From: Cryptomeria japonica
Taxonomy: Eukaryota > Streptophyta > Pinopsida > Cupressales > Cupressaceae
Direction of reading: 5' to 3'
NCBI RefSeq assembly: GCF_030272615.1
Contig: NC_081409.1
Coordinates: forward strand, 652,334,468 to 652,398,467
Length of the DNA stretch: 64,000 nucleotides
Shown: positions 12,522-24,432 of the stretch, piece after piece
How the letters are laid out: every line of letters begins with the position of its first letter
How positions within the stretch are numbered: position 1 is the first letter of the stretch
The notes under the pieces: model-generated
Told to the model about the DNA's origin: nothing
The model's database searches: none
What the model saw: the letters and a program-made list of their open reading frames with translations, nothing else
Position numbers and translations under genes: made by a program

Positions 12522-13820
12522 CAAGTTATGTGTTCAAACATACACCTATGTCTAAATTATAATTAATCTGACTTGAAAAAATAATAAAATGAAAAATATT
12601 CAACATATCACTATCAAACCAACTGCATGCATTGCGTATTGATATTACAAACCAAAATTCAAAAGAATTGAGTTTTTATCATTTATAGAAAAAAAAAGTT
12701 ATGCGTTTCGAGATGCACATCACTCTTAAAAAATGTTGTTTGCTGTTAAAAACTACTTTTCGAAGGAGATGGAAAAATAAATACAATTTTCTTCAAACAA
12801 AATTGAAAAAAATATATTTAGAATCTGCAAACAAGATGTTATAAATCACTAGTTTACATCATCTTCAAATTCTTAATGGTTTAAAATTTATAGGTGTCGG
12901 AAATTGAAGGTTTTTTCCAAAATGTGGGAACTAGTATTGTGAGTTCACCCCAAACAATTGTCAATTTGAAGTTACAAGTTGAGGAGGGTAAGAAAACTAA
13001 GAAATGTTTCAATGACTTAATTAAACATAAGACTGAAGAATGTGCAAAACTAGAGCAAGAAGTTGTAACCCTGAGATTCGAAGAAAAATTCAAAGAAAGT
13101 ACTAAGAAACTTGATGAAATGATGCCTATGTAGAAATATCTAGAAGATAAAAGTGGATTAGGTTTTAAAGTTGGTGAATGTTCAATTCTAATGACCAACA
13201 ATAAAGGCAAGATGGATAAGACTAAATTTGAATATCATATTGAAGAAACAAACAAAGGAAGGCAGCCCCCGAATCAAAGAAGTTTTGCAAGTAAACCTCT
13301 GGTCAGATAATCTAATGCTCAAAGGTACCCTTCATTGCATGACTATTTTGTTTCTTGTAATAAACTTGGATATAAGCCTCTAGAATGTAGAAACAAAATG
13401 AAGAAAAATGTTCAGTGTTTTACTTGCAAGGGATTTGGTCATAAGGCTAGTAATTGTATAAATCAAAATATGGTTGGAAGAAATAGATTCTCTAAGTATG
13501 GCTATTTCCAATAATGCAATGGTTTTGGGCACAAGGCTGATCAATACAAATATAGAATGATTATGAAATTCAAAATAGAGGAATATCAAGTTCTTTAGTT
13601 GCAACAGAGCTGGGCGCAATACTAAAACATGCAGATGCGTGAATATGAAAAAAACAATTAGTAAAAAGGAATGAACATGTAAGAAGATTGATGTAGAAGA
13701 GGTGAGGAATAAAATGAAAAATATTTGGAGATATAAGGAAGTGCACTTGATGCAAAACTTTGTCGCATCAAGCTTCATTGCAGAGATCCCCTCCAGAAAC
13801 TAGTCCTGAAGCTTTTTCTT

Positions 13821-13829
13821 AGGGGGAGA
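13821..13829 (+). other. Internal polypurine tract-like site
   Basis: AGGGGGAGA after the gag relic closely resembles the polypurine tract before the 3' LTR (AAAGGGGGAGA, 16618-16628). In plant Copia elements such a purine run normally marks the 3' end of the internal region, so its presence 2.8 kb upstream suggests that the stretch between the two was added. This is inferred from sequence resemblance only. Confidence 0.4.
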
Positions 13830-14039
13830 TACAATGAAGATATGTTTCCCCTTGGTTGGTGTTATTGTCACATCATATTGATATGTTGGATAAACTGATG
13901 AATATGAACTCTTGGTGAAGATTGCAAAAAAAAAAAATTGTTATGTGATAGAATGTGAAGCTTCAAAAAATGATTTTTCACATAGGTGGAGATATTTAGT
14001 AGCTTTTTAGTGATATGATTTTGGTGAAAAAAACCTAGG

Positions 14040-15720
14040 GTACTCAACAAAGTAAATAAGATTTTGATGTTGATTTTTTTTTATCAGTGAATTGGCAAAT
14101 TTGAGGAGTGGGGAGAAGGATTCGAGCTGAACTACTATCAATAGAGCTAAGGTATTTACAAATTCTATTGCATGGATTCCAAAAAATTTGTTAGTTGTGA
14201 AGATGAATCTCGACCTATATTCAAGAAATTTATGAAAGAGCTTATAAGAGATGCTTTTGTCAGTGCATTTTCATCACTATAGACTAGGGTAGTATGTTTT
14301 GAAGATATCTGCAATTTTGTTGATGTACAGATTCAAGATTATGACATTGTAAAAATAATGAATTTCAAAGATTCTCTCTCTAGATAAAATTTATAGTCAA
14401 TCGTTGAGTTAGGGCACAAGGTTTTGAATATTTGGAGTGAGATTTTGATTATAGTTGATGAATAATTGGTCAAGATTATGTTGATAAAAATTCATGATGA
14501 CTGCATTTGCTTGGATAAACCATATTAGATTATAAAGGAAGTTGTAAAGGTTGTTACTAGTCTTTGTTCGGATGGACCTATACCTATGATGAAGACAATA
14601 AGAAACAAATAGGTTGAAGAATTGACAAGTGTAACCTCAGATCAAAGAGCTCTATGAACTGATGTCATTACAAACCCTCTGGTAAGATATGCTGCTATGG
14701 GTATTACCTATAAGGTTTACTTTTGTAGTAGAGAAGGCTCTACATCTACTATTGTAGTATATGTTTCTTATCATATGGCTAAGATAGGAAAGGACTATGA
14801 TTTATACGAACTATTTAGACAACAAGTATTGAACAATATCAAGTTGACAAATAATAATGGTTATGCTTTTCATTTTGGATCATTGATTGTATGCTTGGCA
14901 ATTTACTTTTTAAAATAACTTCATTTCCAATGAAGGAGAATGTTGTTTAGGATGAGAAATTTCTCGTAGGAAAGAAAATCAAAAGATTATTGGATAATCT
15001 AAGTGATAAAGACAATGTGTGTAAAGAGTATTTCTATGAACTTCAAAAGAACTTAATTTTAATATTTAGGATCCTAGAAAGATGTGTTGATATCTATAGG
15101 GATAGCATTACTTTTTTTATTAATACAAATCATTGTTTCATCGAAATCGTGTTTCCCTAGAGATTCTAACTAACAGAATTTGGATATGAAGTTAGTGTTG
15201 AAGACTGTATGATGTATGCAAATGAGATTCTTAAAATTTAGGTAGATCTCACAAAAGATAAGTTTGGTACTTATGATTAACCCATTTGATCGGATGTTAC
15301 TAGATAGATCGCTCCTGAAGGATCCTCCTCTATTAAGAAGATAAATAGAAAATCTATTGAGATCCCCTCTCTAGTTTCAAAGAAGAAGAAGTCAAATAGA
15401 AAGGAAAAGATTGAACTCACTAGCATTGATGATGTTGAGACTGTTGAAGCCAATGTGATGTAGAAGGAAACAAATGTTGTAGAAGAAGAAATTTAAGAGG
15501 AGCCCTATGGTTCTTCTAATGAAGATCCTTTTGAAGTTGATAAAGTGTTGAAAATGCTTGAAGAACATGATGGCATAAAGATAATAGGAGAAGTGTAGTT
15601 ATCACAACCATCTTATGACAAATAAAGGATTGAAGAAGCTTTGACTATTTACTTGCTCCAAAACAATATTGTTCTTAGTTCTATTGAAAATTTGTTCCCA
15701 GATGTTTGTTTGAACATTTG
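14040..15720 (+). pseudogene. Relic of a second, unrecognised ORF inside the Copia-type element
   Basis: Fragments of one degenerate frame are visible. The longest open part, 14697-14918, contains DYDLYELFRQQVLNNIKL then AFHFGSLIVCLAIYF, which looks like a folded domain and not random sequence. A later Lys/Ser-rich tract (about 15300-15420) and an acidic tract (about 15480-15600) follow. It is not integrase, reverse transcriptase or protease. It may be an extra ORF of the type some plant LTR elements carry between gag/pol and the 3' LTR. Confidence 0.45.
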
Positions 15721-16617
15721 AATGAACAATTATCCCTGAAAACTAGTGAAAAAGGATAACTAGGTCTTAAAGATGAAGTGTAGAGATCTATGAGAAAAAA
15801 TGTATTCTTGCACAAAATAAATTGACCAAATATATAAAGGACATGACTCAATATGTGGGTCCAGTTTTTAGGGTCTATAAATATTGTGTTAGGTGGCCTA
15901 TGGCCATAACAAACCATAAATAAAAGATTGACTCCCTTGAGTCTGAACTGAACATATATGTAAAGTATTTTAATATTTTCAAGCACAAAGATGGTGTAGT
16001 AATGAGTAAGATTAATTCATTGCAGTTGGAACTATCCTTGGTGTAGAAATAGAGATGATTTTGTCATGAAGCTATGAAATATCAAAGAAATTATCGAAAC
16101 TAAAATGGATCATTTCACTCCTCTACTAGAAGATGCTGAGAAAGCTGAGTTGAATTTTCTTGTGTTTGATGATTTGATTGGTGCTATTCACCTACTTGTG
16201 AAGTGCAATTTTTAGTGCATAGTGTTGACATATATTACCAGCTCCTGGAATTCCTTTCTCCTAGAACTCAAAGAAAAACTTGATATTTTCCCACAGAAAG
16301 GTAATTGAGAATTTTTCTATTTTGTTAATTGTATAACTGTTGTTAAGGGAATTTGTGTGAAGGTATCTCATTTTTATATATATCCTCTATCCTTGATGGA
16401 AAAGGGGGAGAGAATGAAAAGTTGGGAGAGAATGAGAAGTTTGAATAATATTTGAGAGGAAGCAAAAAGGGGAAGAGATGGTGACAAAAAGGAAAGTAAG
16501 TAATGACAAAGGACTATATGGCATAGGGAGGATAGTACAAAATTAATATTTTCAAAAATAATTTTGAAAAGTACTTAGAAGTGAGTAACTCTTTTTTTGC
16601 ATGTTGCCATCAATAAC

Positions 16618-17055
16618 AAAGGGGGAGATTGTTCAAGTTTTTCATTAGTGTATTTTGATAAAGGAGAATTTTGTATAGGCTATACTAGATGTCATTGATG
16701 TCAACATAGATTTTTTACCTTATATTGATGTTTCTCTAGTGATTCTATGACTTTGTTCATCACGTCTTGCTCCATAGTTACAGATATGGGTTTTGAGTTT
16801 GGATATTATATTCATGAACATCATATGTACCTATATTCTAGATTTTACATGTTATGGATCTTTGGAAGGTGAGATACATTTTTTAGGAATTCGGCTTGTC
16901 AATTGATTTGTTCCACTGGAATAGAACATATTGTCTTGATATCCGCATTTCATCAGTTGATTGTTTTTGGTCCTATGGTTTTGGGACATGATTAAGCATT
17001 GTGGATAACATGTGTCTTCTATTCAGCATTAATTTTTGTTATATCTTGGCTGACC
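16618..17055 (+). repeat. Polypurine tract and truncated 3' LTR of the Copia-type element
   Basis: AAAGGGGGAGA at 16618-16628 is followed by TGTTCAAG at 16630, which aligns with TGTTGGAG of the 5' LTR. Similarity runs to GCTGACCTA near 17050 and then stops, with about 640 bp of LTR missing. Confidence 0.75.
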
Positions 17056-17099
17056 TACAACTGCCAATCATTAGACAAGATAGCCATCATGGGAAGCAA

Positions 17100-17420
17100 G
17101 GCTCTAAAACATGAAGTGTAAGGAGAAAATTGAAAGGCTGGAAAAGAATTATGAAGAACGGGATAGTAAGATGAAAATTTTGTGTCACTTTCAATTCCCT
17201 CTGCAATATCTCTAATGGGATTATGAGTAATGCAGTCCTGGGCACGGTTTCTGGTAAAGGGAGACTGGAGAAAATTAGGAAGAAGAAGGGCAAGAAGGGA
17301 ATAAGAGAGATGAGGGAGGAGGATGAAGATGATCAATAGGAGGCTTAGAAGATGAATGTGGATAGGCTTGAATGTGAATGGAGTATGATAAAGAATAAGT
17401 AATGGTCTCCTTTTTTTTTT
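17100..17420 (+). pseudogene. Second fragment of the unnamed acidic ORF
   Basis: Bases 17121-17205 repeat the last part of the relic ending at 8405: KIERLEKNYEERDSKMK against KIERLEKSYEV-DSKMK, then the same CTTTCAATTCCCTCT. The continuation to 17400 is Glu/Lys-rich and stop-damaged. This fragment and 7132-8405 are probably two parts of one outer element, overlapping by about 85 bp, now separated by inserted DNA. Confidence 0.5.
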
Positions 17421-17740
17421 TTCTATTTTGATCTTTTGGTTATGTTTTTCTTCAAACGGTTACTAGGGGCTTGCGTTTCCAATTTGATAGACTTCATGTT
17501 CTTTAATCTTTCTAAGATTGATTTGGGTTTGGTTGATATGGAAAATGTTGGAAACAACATTATTAGTATAGCTTATGTTTATAGGTATTATGATACTTAT
17601 ACTATTAACTTTGGGTATGATACTAGCATTCGTAAGAATAGTTTCAGGTTTAGGAAAAAATTTGATCAATTTTTATTAGTACTAGTTCCTTTCTACTATC
17701 TATTTTATAGTTGGTGTTTTGTTTTAGATGCAACTCTGTT
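17421..17740 (+). mobile_element. 3' end of the outer LINE-like element, interrupted by the LARD
   Basis: T-rich DNA after the ORF relic, ending at CTGTT just before the LARD. It rejoins at 32346-32386 (GTTAGGGCCGTCTCCCTGC and an A-rich end) to finish the element before its 9-bp target duplication. An open frame at 17436-17774 runs into the LARD and is not credited as a gene. Confidence 0.5.
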
Positions 17741-20000
17741 TGTAATGCCCCGCCACGAAACCCTGAAGGAATAAAGTAAAAACACAAGAATAGAGTGCAA
17801 ATATTTGTTTTTTAAAGTTAACAATAACATAATCATACAATGAGTTATCATAGGCTTAGATAACATAGCAGAAGACTCATATAACACCTAAATAATTTCC
17901 CAATTTGATTACTTAATTCAACACTTAACTCAACTCATTCTAATTAATCCAATTAAGTTGATTAACTTAATGACATGATAAAAATTTAAACAAGGATAAA
18001 TTCGTTCGGTAAGTTAAAAATATAGATAACATGATGAGTTCATCCATTAAGGTTAAAAAATATAGATAACATGATTAAGTTCATCCATTAGAATTTAACC
18101 ATACATTGCATTCAAACTTTCATTTAAACATAATTCATGCATCTAATTTCATAACATACTTTAATTTCATTATCAACAACTAAATACATTCCATTATTCA
18201 AACCTACATTCTTCATGATCCAAATTACTGCACTTAATTAAGATGACTACAAGCATGCATTTAAGATCAACATCATCTAAAATCATATTATACCTTTTAA
18301 CCATAATGTCATCCATACATGTTAAATTAAAAAGGAAACAAAAGAAAATAAACACAACATACCACCGAAATGATATCGTAGTTCACCCCTAGTGGGCTAC
18401 ATCTCTGGGTTTACTCAACTACAAGACCCCTTTGATAAAATAATATGATGGAGAATACATAAGGTTCACATCATTTACATCCTACCATCAAGTCGTACAT
18501 AAACCAATAGTACATACGACCACATCAGTCCAATAAATACATGAATGATCCCCTAATAGGAAGGGATCCAACTGAACATGATAAGAATGAAATTCAAATA
18601 TCAATTGGAGCATCTGTGAAACTAAGTCTTTGCAACCCATTATAAGCAACCCATTGTCTAACATGAATATCAGGTTCTCACAAGGGCATAAATAGTAGGA
18701 CGACTCTACAGCAGTGCTCCTATCAAAGACAACACAACTAGAACACTAGCAAACATAAGGGATAAGTGTCATCACATAAATTGGTATGACTACATTGGTA
18801 GGTCTCCATAGGTTCCGGCCCCATCTACGAGGTTACCCTGGCAACCTATTCCAAACTTCTGGCCCATCCAAGTCCCATGTGGACCCAACACATCCCTTCG
18901 TGAAGATAAGGTTGTTGGTTTTCCATTTCAGGCCTTCTAACTACATTTCGAGTCTGTACTAGCCCTCATCCCATGTGTGAGGCACAATTATCTTCTTAGT
19001 GTTTTCAATAACTAAAATCTCTAATATGCTATTAGGTTATCACTTATTTAGACACACTTTCGATGGGTTACCCAACAACCACTTTGGGCACGGCCCCCAA
19101 TCTAAAGCCACTTTACCATATGACACTAGACCATAAACATATGAAACTCCTAAACCAAGGCATACACGATGCCAAGATTATGGAGTTAAATATGGTAGGA
19201 TCAAACAAGACTTCATACAAGGTGCATTGATTGATGGTACTCTAACTAGAGACCTGACAAACTATGGTCAATCACATCACACCCAACACTCGCATACATG
19301 ACATGACTAGATACAAAACCATCGCAAGAAAAAAGTCAACACTCAAGATGAAGGACATAAGCAGGTACCCAAATCAACATATGACAATATCCAACAATCA
19401 CAATCAAGGACTTGTCATTTTTTAAGCAAATGCAGATACAAAAAAATTAAACATGCATAGGCATAGATCGGAAAAGACACTCTTCTTCCATATTGTTTAC
19501 ACACAATAATTGATCCAGTTTTCTAATTGATCTAAGTTTGATTGGAGTTTGTCTACCTTGTCTAGTTACATGTTGTTCATGGTTTACTAGCTCACTAAAG
19601 TTCAGTTTGCATCATGCAATAATTTAAATACTTCATCATGAGTTTCCAAACCAAAATCACATGATTATAATTATAATATATGCAGTACACACAATGATAT
19701 AAAATCAAATATTCATTAATCAGCGAAAAAAAATATGATAGTTATTCTTGAAAATAAAACATCATTCGCATGGTTGGTTGAAAACAATAATCTAATCTCA
19801 TCTCTTGCAACACAAATATACACTTTCCAAAAATGGAAATATACATTTTAAATGAAATAAAAATTGATGATCATTTTCTGATAAATTGATACTTCCTTGC
19901 ATATATATATAAAAATAGAAATTAAATATTAATTAATATATATATATATATATTAATCCACCATCAATAAAATATATACTAATTAATAATTAATAATAAA

Positions 20001-22445
20001 ATTAAAAATAAAGTTGCATCTTTTAAACCACACACATCGGTAACATGCTTTTTAGCTTCCTTGAAACTCATATTCTTATCGATATGTTTTATCGATGTAG
20101 CCTCCTCCTATTTGATTGTGATCATTCTTTCGATAAGAACACTTCTTTCGGTAAGTTTCCTTCATTGAGCCGATGGTATTATTTCCTCGGTAGCCTTTTC
20201 CCATCAATGAAAACTATCTTTTCTTTCTTCAATATCCTCTTTCGTTGGAATCAATGCTTTTGATGAGTCCCTCTTAGGTTCATCGGTGTTCCCTTTCCTT
20301 CACTACCCTATTATTTCGATGAAACTCTCTTATGTTTCATCGACCTTTTATCTTTCGATGAAAATTGCCGCTGTTGGCCAATAACTTTAGTATCTCTTCG
20401 ATACCCTCCTTTCTTGAACAGTCCTATCGATGAAACCTTCCCCAATTTCTTCAATTTCATCATTTCGATAGAACTATCTTCTTCGTTGTACTCATTGCTT
20501 ATCCTACCGATTCTGAAGTTTCTTCATTAGCCCTACTTCATCGATGGAACCTCCTTCAGTTTCATCGATATACCTTCTATCAATGAAAACAACGCTTTTG
20601 ATAAGTCCCTTTTCAAGTTCATCGAGGCCCTAGTCTATTCGATAAATCATCTTATCAGAGAAGCACCAATAGGTTTCTTCAATTCCCTTTTTTTGATGAG
20701 ACATCATTGGGTCATATGTTGAAGAAACCTTGGGCTTTGGTAACTTCCTTTATCCTTCCATCAAAACACTTTTTCTATCGACATCACTACACTCCTTCAA
20801 TGAATGGGTCTATTGTTTCATCAAGGTCATTTGTCTTTTGTTGATTTGCTTCCCTATCATCTTTCATTGATGAGCTCATTAGTAATCTTCCTTGATAAAG
20901 TTGCATCGGTAAAACCACACTCATTGGTAACATACCTTTTAGCCTCCTCGACACTCATATTATTATCAATATCTTTTTGTTTTATCATACTTTCGATAAG
21001 AACACTTCTTTCGGTAAGTTTCCTTCATGTTGTACTGATGGCATTATTTCCTTGGAAGCCTTTTCCCATCGATGAAAACTGTCTCTGGTTTCTTCGATAT
21101 CCTCTTTCAGTGGAATCTATGCTTTCGATGAGCCCCTCTTAGGTTCATCAGTGTCCTCTTTCCCTCGATACCCTTTTTATATCGATGAAACTCTCTTACA
21201 TTTTATCAACCTTTTATCTTTCGATGAAACTGTCTCTGTCGGCCAATAACTTTAGTATCTCTTCGACACCCTTCTTCTCTCTAACTGTCCTATCGATGAA
21301 ACCTTCCCCAGTTTCTTCAATCTCATCTTTTCAGAATATCTATCTCCTTCGATGATTTCATTACATGTCCTACCGATACTGCAGTTTCTTCGGTAGCCTT
21401 CCTTCATCAACGGAACCTCCCTTGGTTTCTTTGATAACCTTCTATCGATGAAAAATAACACTTGCGATAACCCCCTTTTGAAGTTCATCAACGCCCAATT
21501 TTATTCGATAAATCATCTTATCGATGAAACATCGATAGGTTTATTTGATTCAACAGGTGCACCATTCCAGTAAAATAAAAGCCCTCATTTTATGCATGTG
21601 TTGGCCTATAGGAACCCCTAAGTGCCCTGCCATATACTCATTTGATACTTGTTGCTGAGCTTTCTATAATTGAATGGTTATCTAACAATCCACAGACTGT
21701 GGGTAATATGTGGTTCTCCCATAAAACTCATCTACCTCTATTACCCTCAGCTGGACTCAGGCAAGATAGAAGTCCCATTTACCCCCTTTGTATCCTGGAT
21801 ATCATCCATTTTCAGGGTTAGCATCTGGGTACATAAGCATAAGGTGGTAAATAGGTGATTCATAACTATGGATGATCACTTCTCAAAATGGAAGTTATCT
21901 AGAAACTCTGTTTATGAATATGCCATATTGATGACTTTATAATTTCAGATATATGAGGTTAAGAATTTAGAAACATCAGAGATGGATGTCAAATCACGTT
22001 AGAATACTACATGTGACTAACAATCTGGGCAAGTGTTTTGAAAACTAACCATGCAGGAGGGCAGGGCCATCTTGAACAAATGAAAAGATGAAAGCTACTA
22101 AAATGACAAAAGACTACATGCAGTCAAGGCTCAAACTCTTAAACAAAGCACAAGGAGAACAGTGACAATTGAAAAATAGTAATATGGGCTTGTAAGGGAA
22201 GAAAATATCTTCCCACTTGCTCACCCTAGCCCGGGGTGTTATTGTATTATTCTGAATCTATGCTTATTGTAATTAGATGTAGAAACTATCTCTACTACGG
22301 TCCCGGGCAAGGCCGAAGGTTTTCTCACCTCCACGCTTTCCTACCGGCACCCGCACGAGTGGAGTGATGTAAAAAATTAATTTTGATTAATAAAATTTTT
22401 TGGCTACGGCCTCTTACCGATCAAAAAACAAAAAAAAAAAAAAAA
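20001..22445 (+). mobile_element. Poly(A)-ended insertion inside the LARD LTR
   Basis: Absent from the right LTR. It ends GGCTACGGCCTCTTACCGATC then a poly(A) run at about 22424-22443, typical of a LINE 3' end. The flanks carry a long duplicated piece of LTR: about 19911-20000 reappears at about 22445-22533, including the stretch around AATAAAATATATACTAA, where the right LTR has one copy (about 30340-30425). The first 1.5 kb is a TCGATGA-rich repeat array. The last 0.9 kb has no clear coding motif. Confidence 0.65.
20011..21545. repeat. TCGATGA-rich degenerate repeat array
   Basis: TCGATGAAAC-like words and their complement (G)TTTCATCGA alternate at irregular 15-40-bp spacing through the whole stretch, at least fifteen times in recognisable form. 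On top of that lies a longer repeat: AAGTTGCATC...CCACAC at 20011 recurs at 20898, a period of about 887 bp, with matching order of words afterwards. It is not telomeric or ribosomal repeat. Confidence 0.75.
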
Positions 22446-24432
22446 TTAAAAATCAAATATTATTTAATATATATATTAATACGCAATTAATAAAATATAT
22501 ACTAAATAATAATTAATAATAAAAAGAAACTATTTAAAAACTTTTAATAAAATATATTAAAAACTTTTTCAATAAATCAAATATAAATAGTGATGCATTT
22601 TTTTTAATTAAAAATAAAATAAATACAAAAAACAAAGGGGAAACCCGCAGGGCCCACCTCCCATCCACGGGAGTGGGGGTTGTGCCCTAGTCATAGAGGC
22701 TGCGGCCGCCATAGTGGACGCATGCCTACGGCATCCACATAGTGGACGCGGGTTCCCTGCGACCAACATGGGGTCACAGGTCTCTGCGGCCACACGATCA
22801 ATGCAGAGCTATGCGGCCACCAATTTCATCACAAACCTCCAATGCTACGAGCCTGTGGAGGAGAGGGGGGGCACAGATTGAGCCTCGAGTCTTCCGCCCT
22901 CCAAAACCCAATCCGCCCAATATAAATTCGTTTCAAATTTTATTTTATATTTAATAAAAACTTTTAAAAAGGAAAGCCCAATTTGTTTGTTATTCACAAT
23001 CTCAAACTAAGACTTTAAAAAAATTTCCAGAATGTCCATGGTTATCAAATATTTAAAATTTGTTGAATAACCAGACTAAAATAGACAAATTTCCTCAACA
23101 AATATCATATTTGGGTAAAAGAATCATTTCTCCCACAATGATTGAACCAAATTTTCAAAACACAAACTAATATGCATAGATTTAAAACCCATCCCAAATT
23201 CAATCTAGAAATCAATCTAAGCAAACCAGAGACTGATTTGAAAACAAAGGAATGAATTCAAGGAGGGGTAATTCAAAATCTCATTGCTATTCTTTTCTAT
23301 ACACCAATCTGAAATATTTTTCAACAACAAACACATTTCTTTCAAAACCAATTAGTAAATTTCTTTGGCAACAAAGGAGATTAATAAAAAATCCTACCTC
23401 CATATGCACTCCTAGAAGAGATTTGCTAAAGAGCCCAACCTGCGAGCTCCAAAAATTCCTTCTCCCACAAATGCCCAAAATTTCTCGAAAACCATTCTCT
23501 CCCAAGAATAATTTCCAAAAAAATTTCTCCAAAAATAATCCTCTCAAAATATTTTTCAAACCTAGGTTAAATGGAAGAAAGTTTGACCAAAAATTCTCAT
23601 TTTTGGATTTAAAATATTTTATTTTAAATAAAAATAAAAAATCATTCTTTTCAACAAATCAAATATACTAAACTTGCTTTTCTTATAAAAATTGATTTTC
23701 TCAATTAATTGAAATTAACCTTTCTATTTCCAAAATGCCAAAGAGGATAAAAAATTTCTATTTCGAATAAAATTTAATCTTTCCTTTCAAATGCATAAAC
23801 TGAATAAATTTATCATTTAAAATTAACCATTTAATCGAACTTGATACAAACATGAATAGAGCAATTCTAGTTAATGATTAATCCACAAAGGGGTCCTATT
23901 TAATTTAGTGCCTTAATTACTAATGCATAAACACACATTTAATCAAATTAAATACTAAGGATTAGAAACTTAATTATGCCACACGCAAAGCACGCAACCC
24001 AAGAAAGACAACCAGATACACGACCCGCATACCCAACCAAAGGAGATACTAACAGACGACTGACAACACTCACTTGAGCATGACTAGGGTAAAATGAGGG
24101 TCTTACGACCACCTAATCCAATCTATAAGGACCAAAAAGGTACACTCAAACCTGTGAATCTAGGTAGAGACGAACCTTGTACCTATGTTGTACTATACCT
24201 ACAATCTCCTACAACCATGAATTACACATACATACATATATATTTAATAAAAGTGTTAGCCCGAGATTAATAACATGAATCAGGAGAATAATTTAAACTT
24301 ACATAAGAATCGATGCGAAATTAAATTAACAGGTATGCACAATAATCATAACATCTAACTATAACATTATAACATGGTAAAATAACCAAGGTCAAACCAA
24401 GATTAGAATCTGATTAGGGCAGGGGCACTACA

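Larger units (their letters stand above)
11765..12890. other. Foreign segment splitting gag
   Basis: About 1.1 kb with no coding signal that interrupts the gag relic. It has two structured parts: a cluster of GGTTC...GAACC palindromes (11830-12140) and a (TA)n run (12475-12519). I found no terminal inverted repeat or clean target duplication, so its class is unknown. Confidence 0.45.
11620..13640 (+). pseudogene. Broken gag of the Copia-type element
   Basis: A Lys/Glu-rich segment at about 11620-11760 and a longer one from 12894 look like one gag split by about 1.1 kb of foreign DNA (about 11765-12890). The second part is open from 12894 to 13132 (coiled-coil-like), then continues past stops to the zinc knuckle at 13416-13457: Cys-x2-Cys-x4-His-x4-Cys, read as CFTCKGFGHKASNC. 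A second knuckle about 50 bases on (near 13500-13550) is decayed: a Cys has become part of a stop-bearing stretch and the last Cys is Tyr. Gag would bind and package the element RNA. Stops at several points make this copy inactive. Confidence 0.7.
10400..17055 (+). mobile_element. Non-autonomous Copia-type LTR retrotransposon (gag-only, 3' LTR truncated)
   Basis: The order is 5' LTR (10400-11486), primer-binding site (11489-11500), a broken gag with one perfect CCHC knuckle, a second degenerate ORF region, a polypurine tract (16618-16628) and a 3' LTR start (16630) matching the 5' LTR start. The 3' LTR stops at about 17055, where the 5' LTR equivalent is about 10843. No integrase, reverse transcriptase or protease motif is visible between gag and the 3' LTR, so the element would have depended on a helper. 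Many stops show it is old. Confidence 0.75.
17741..24432 (-). repeat. 3' LTR of the LARD-like element (left copy, with insertion)
   Basis: 6692 bp against 4180 bp for the other LTR; the excess of about 2.5 kb is an insertion at about 20000-22445. It starts TGTAATG and ends CACTACA. It includes a 40-bp near-tandem repeat at about 18015-18090, shared with the other LTR, and a GC-rich patch at 22640-22900 that stands out from the AT-rich surroundings and has a match at 30530-30800. Open frames such as 23252-23671 are not supported as genes. Confidence 0.8.

Noticed and set aside
17436-17774. 112-codon open frame across the LARD left boundary
   Set aside because: It runs over an insertion junction, so its last part is LTR sequence. 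It is an accident of the joint.
20804-21142. 112-codon open frame in the TCGATGA array
   Set aside because: Its residues mirror the repeat words, and the preceding repeat unit does not keep the same frame open.
23252-23671. 139-codon open frame in the left LARD LTR, with a 101-codon counterpart at 31173-31478 in the right LTR
   Set aside because: The two LTRs were identical at insertion, so shared openness follows from descent. The frame is opposite to the element's sense strand, has low-complexity Phe/Lys/Asn composition and matches no domain.
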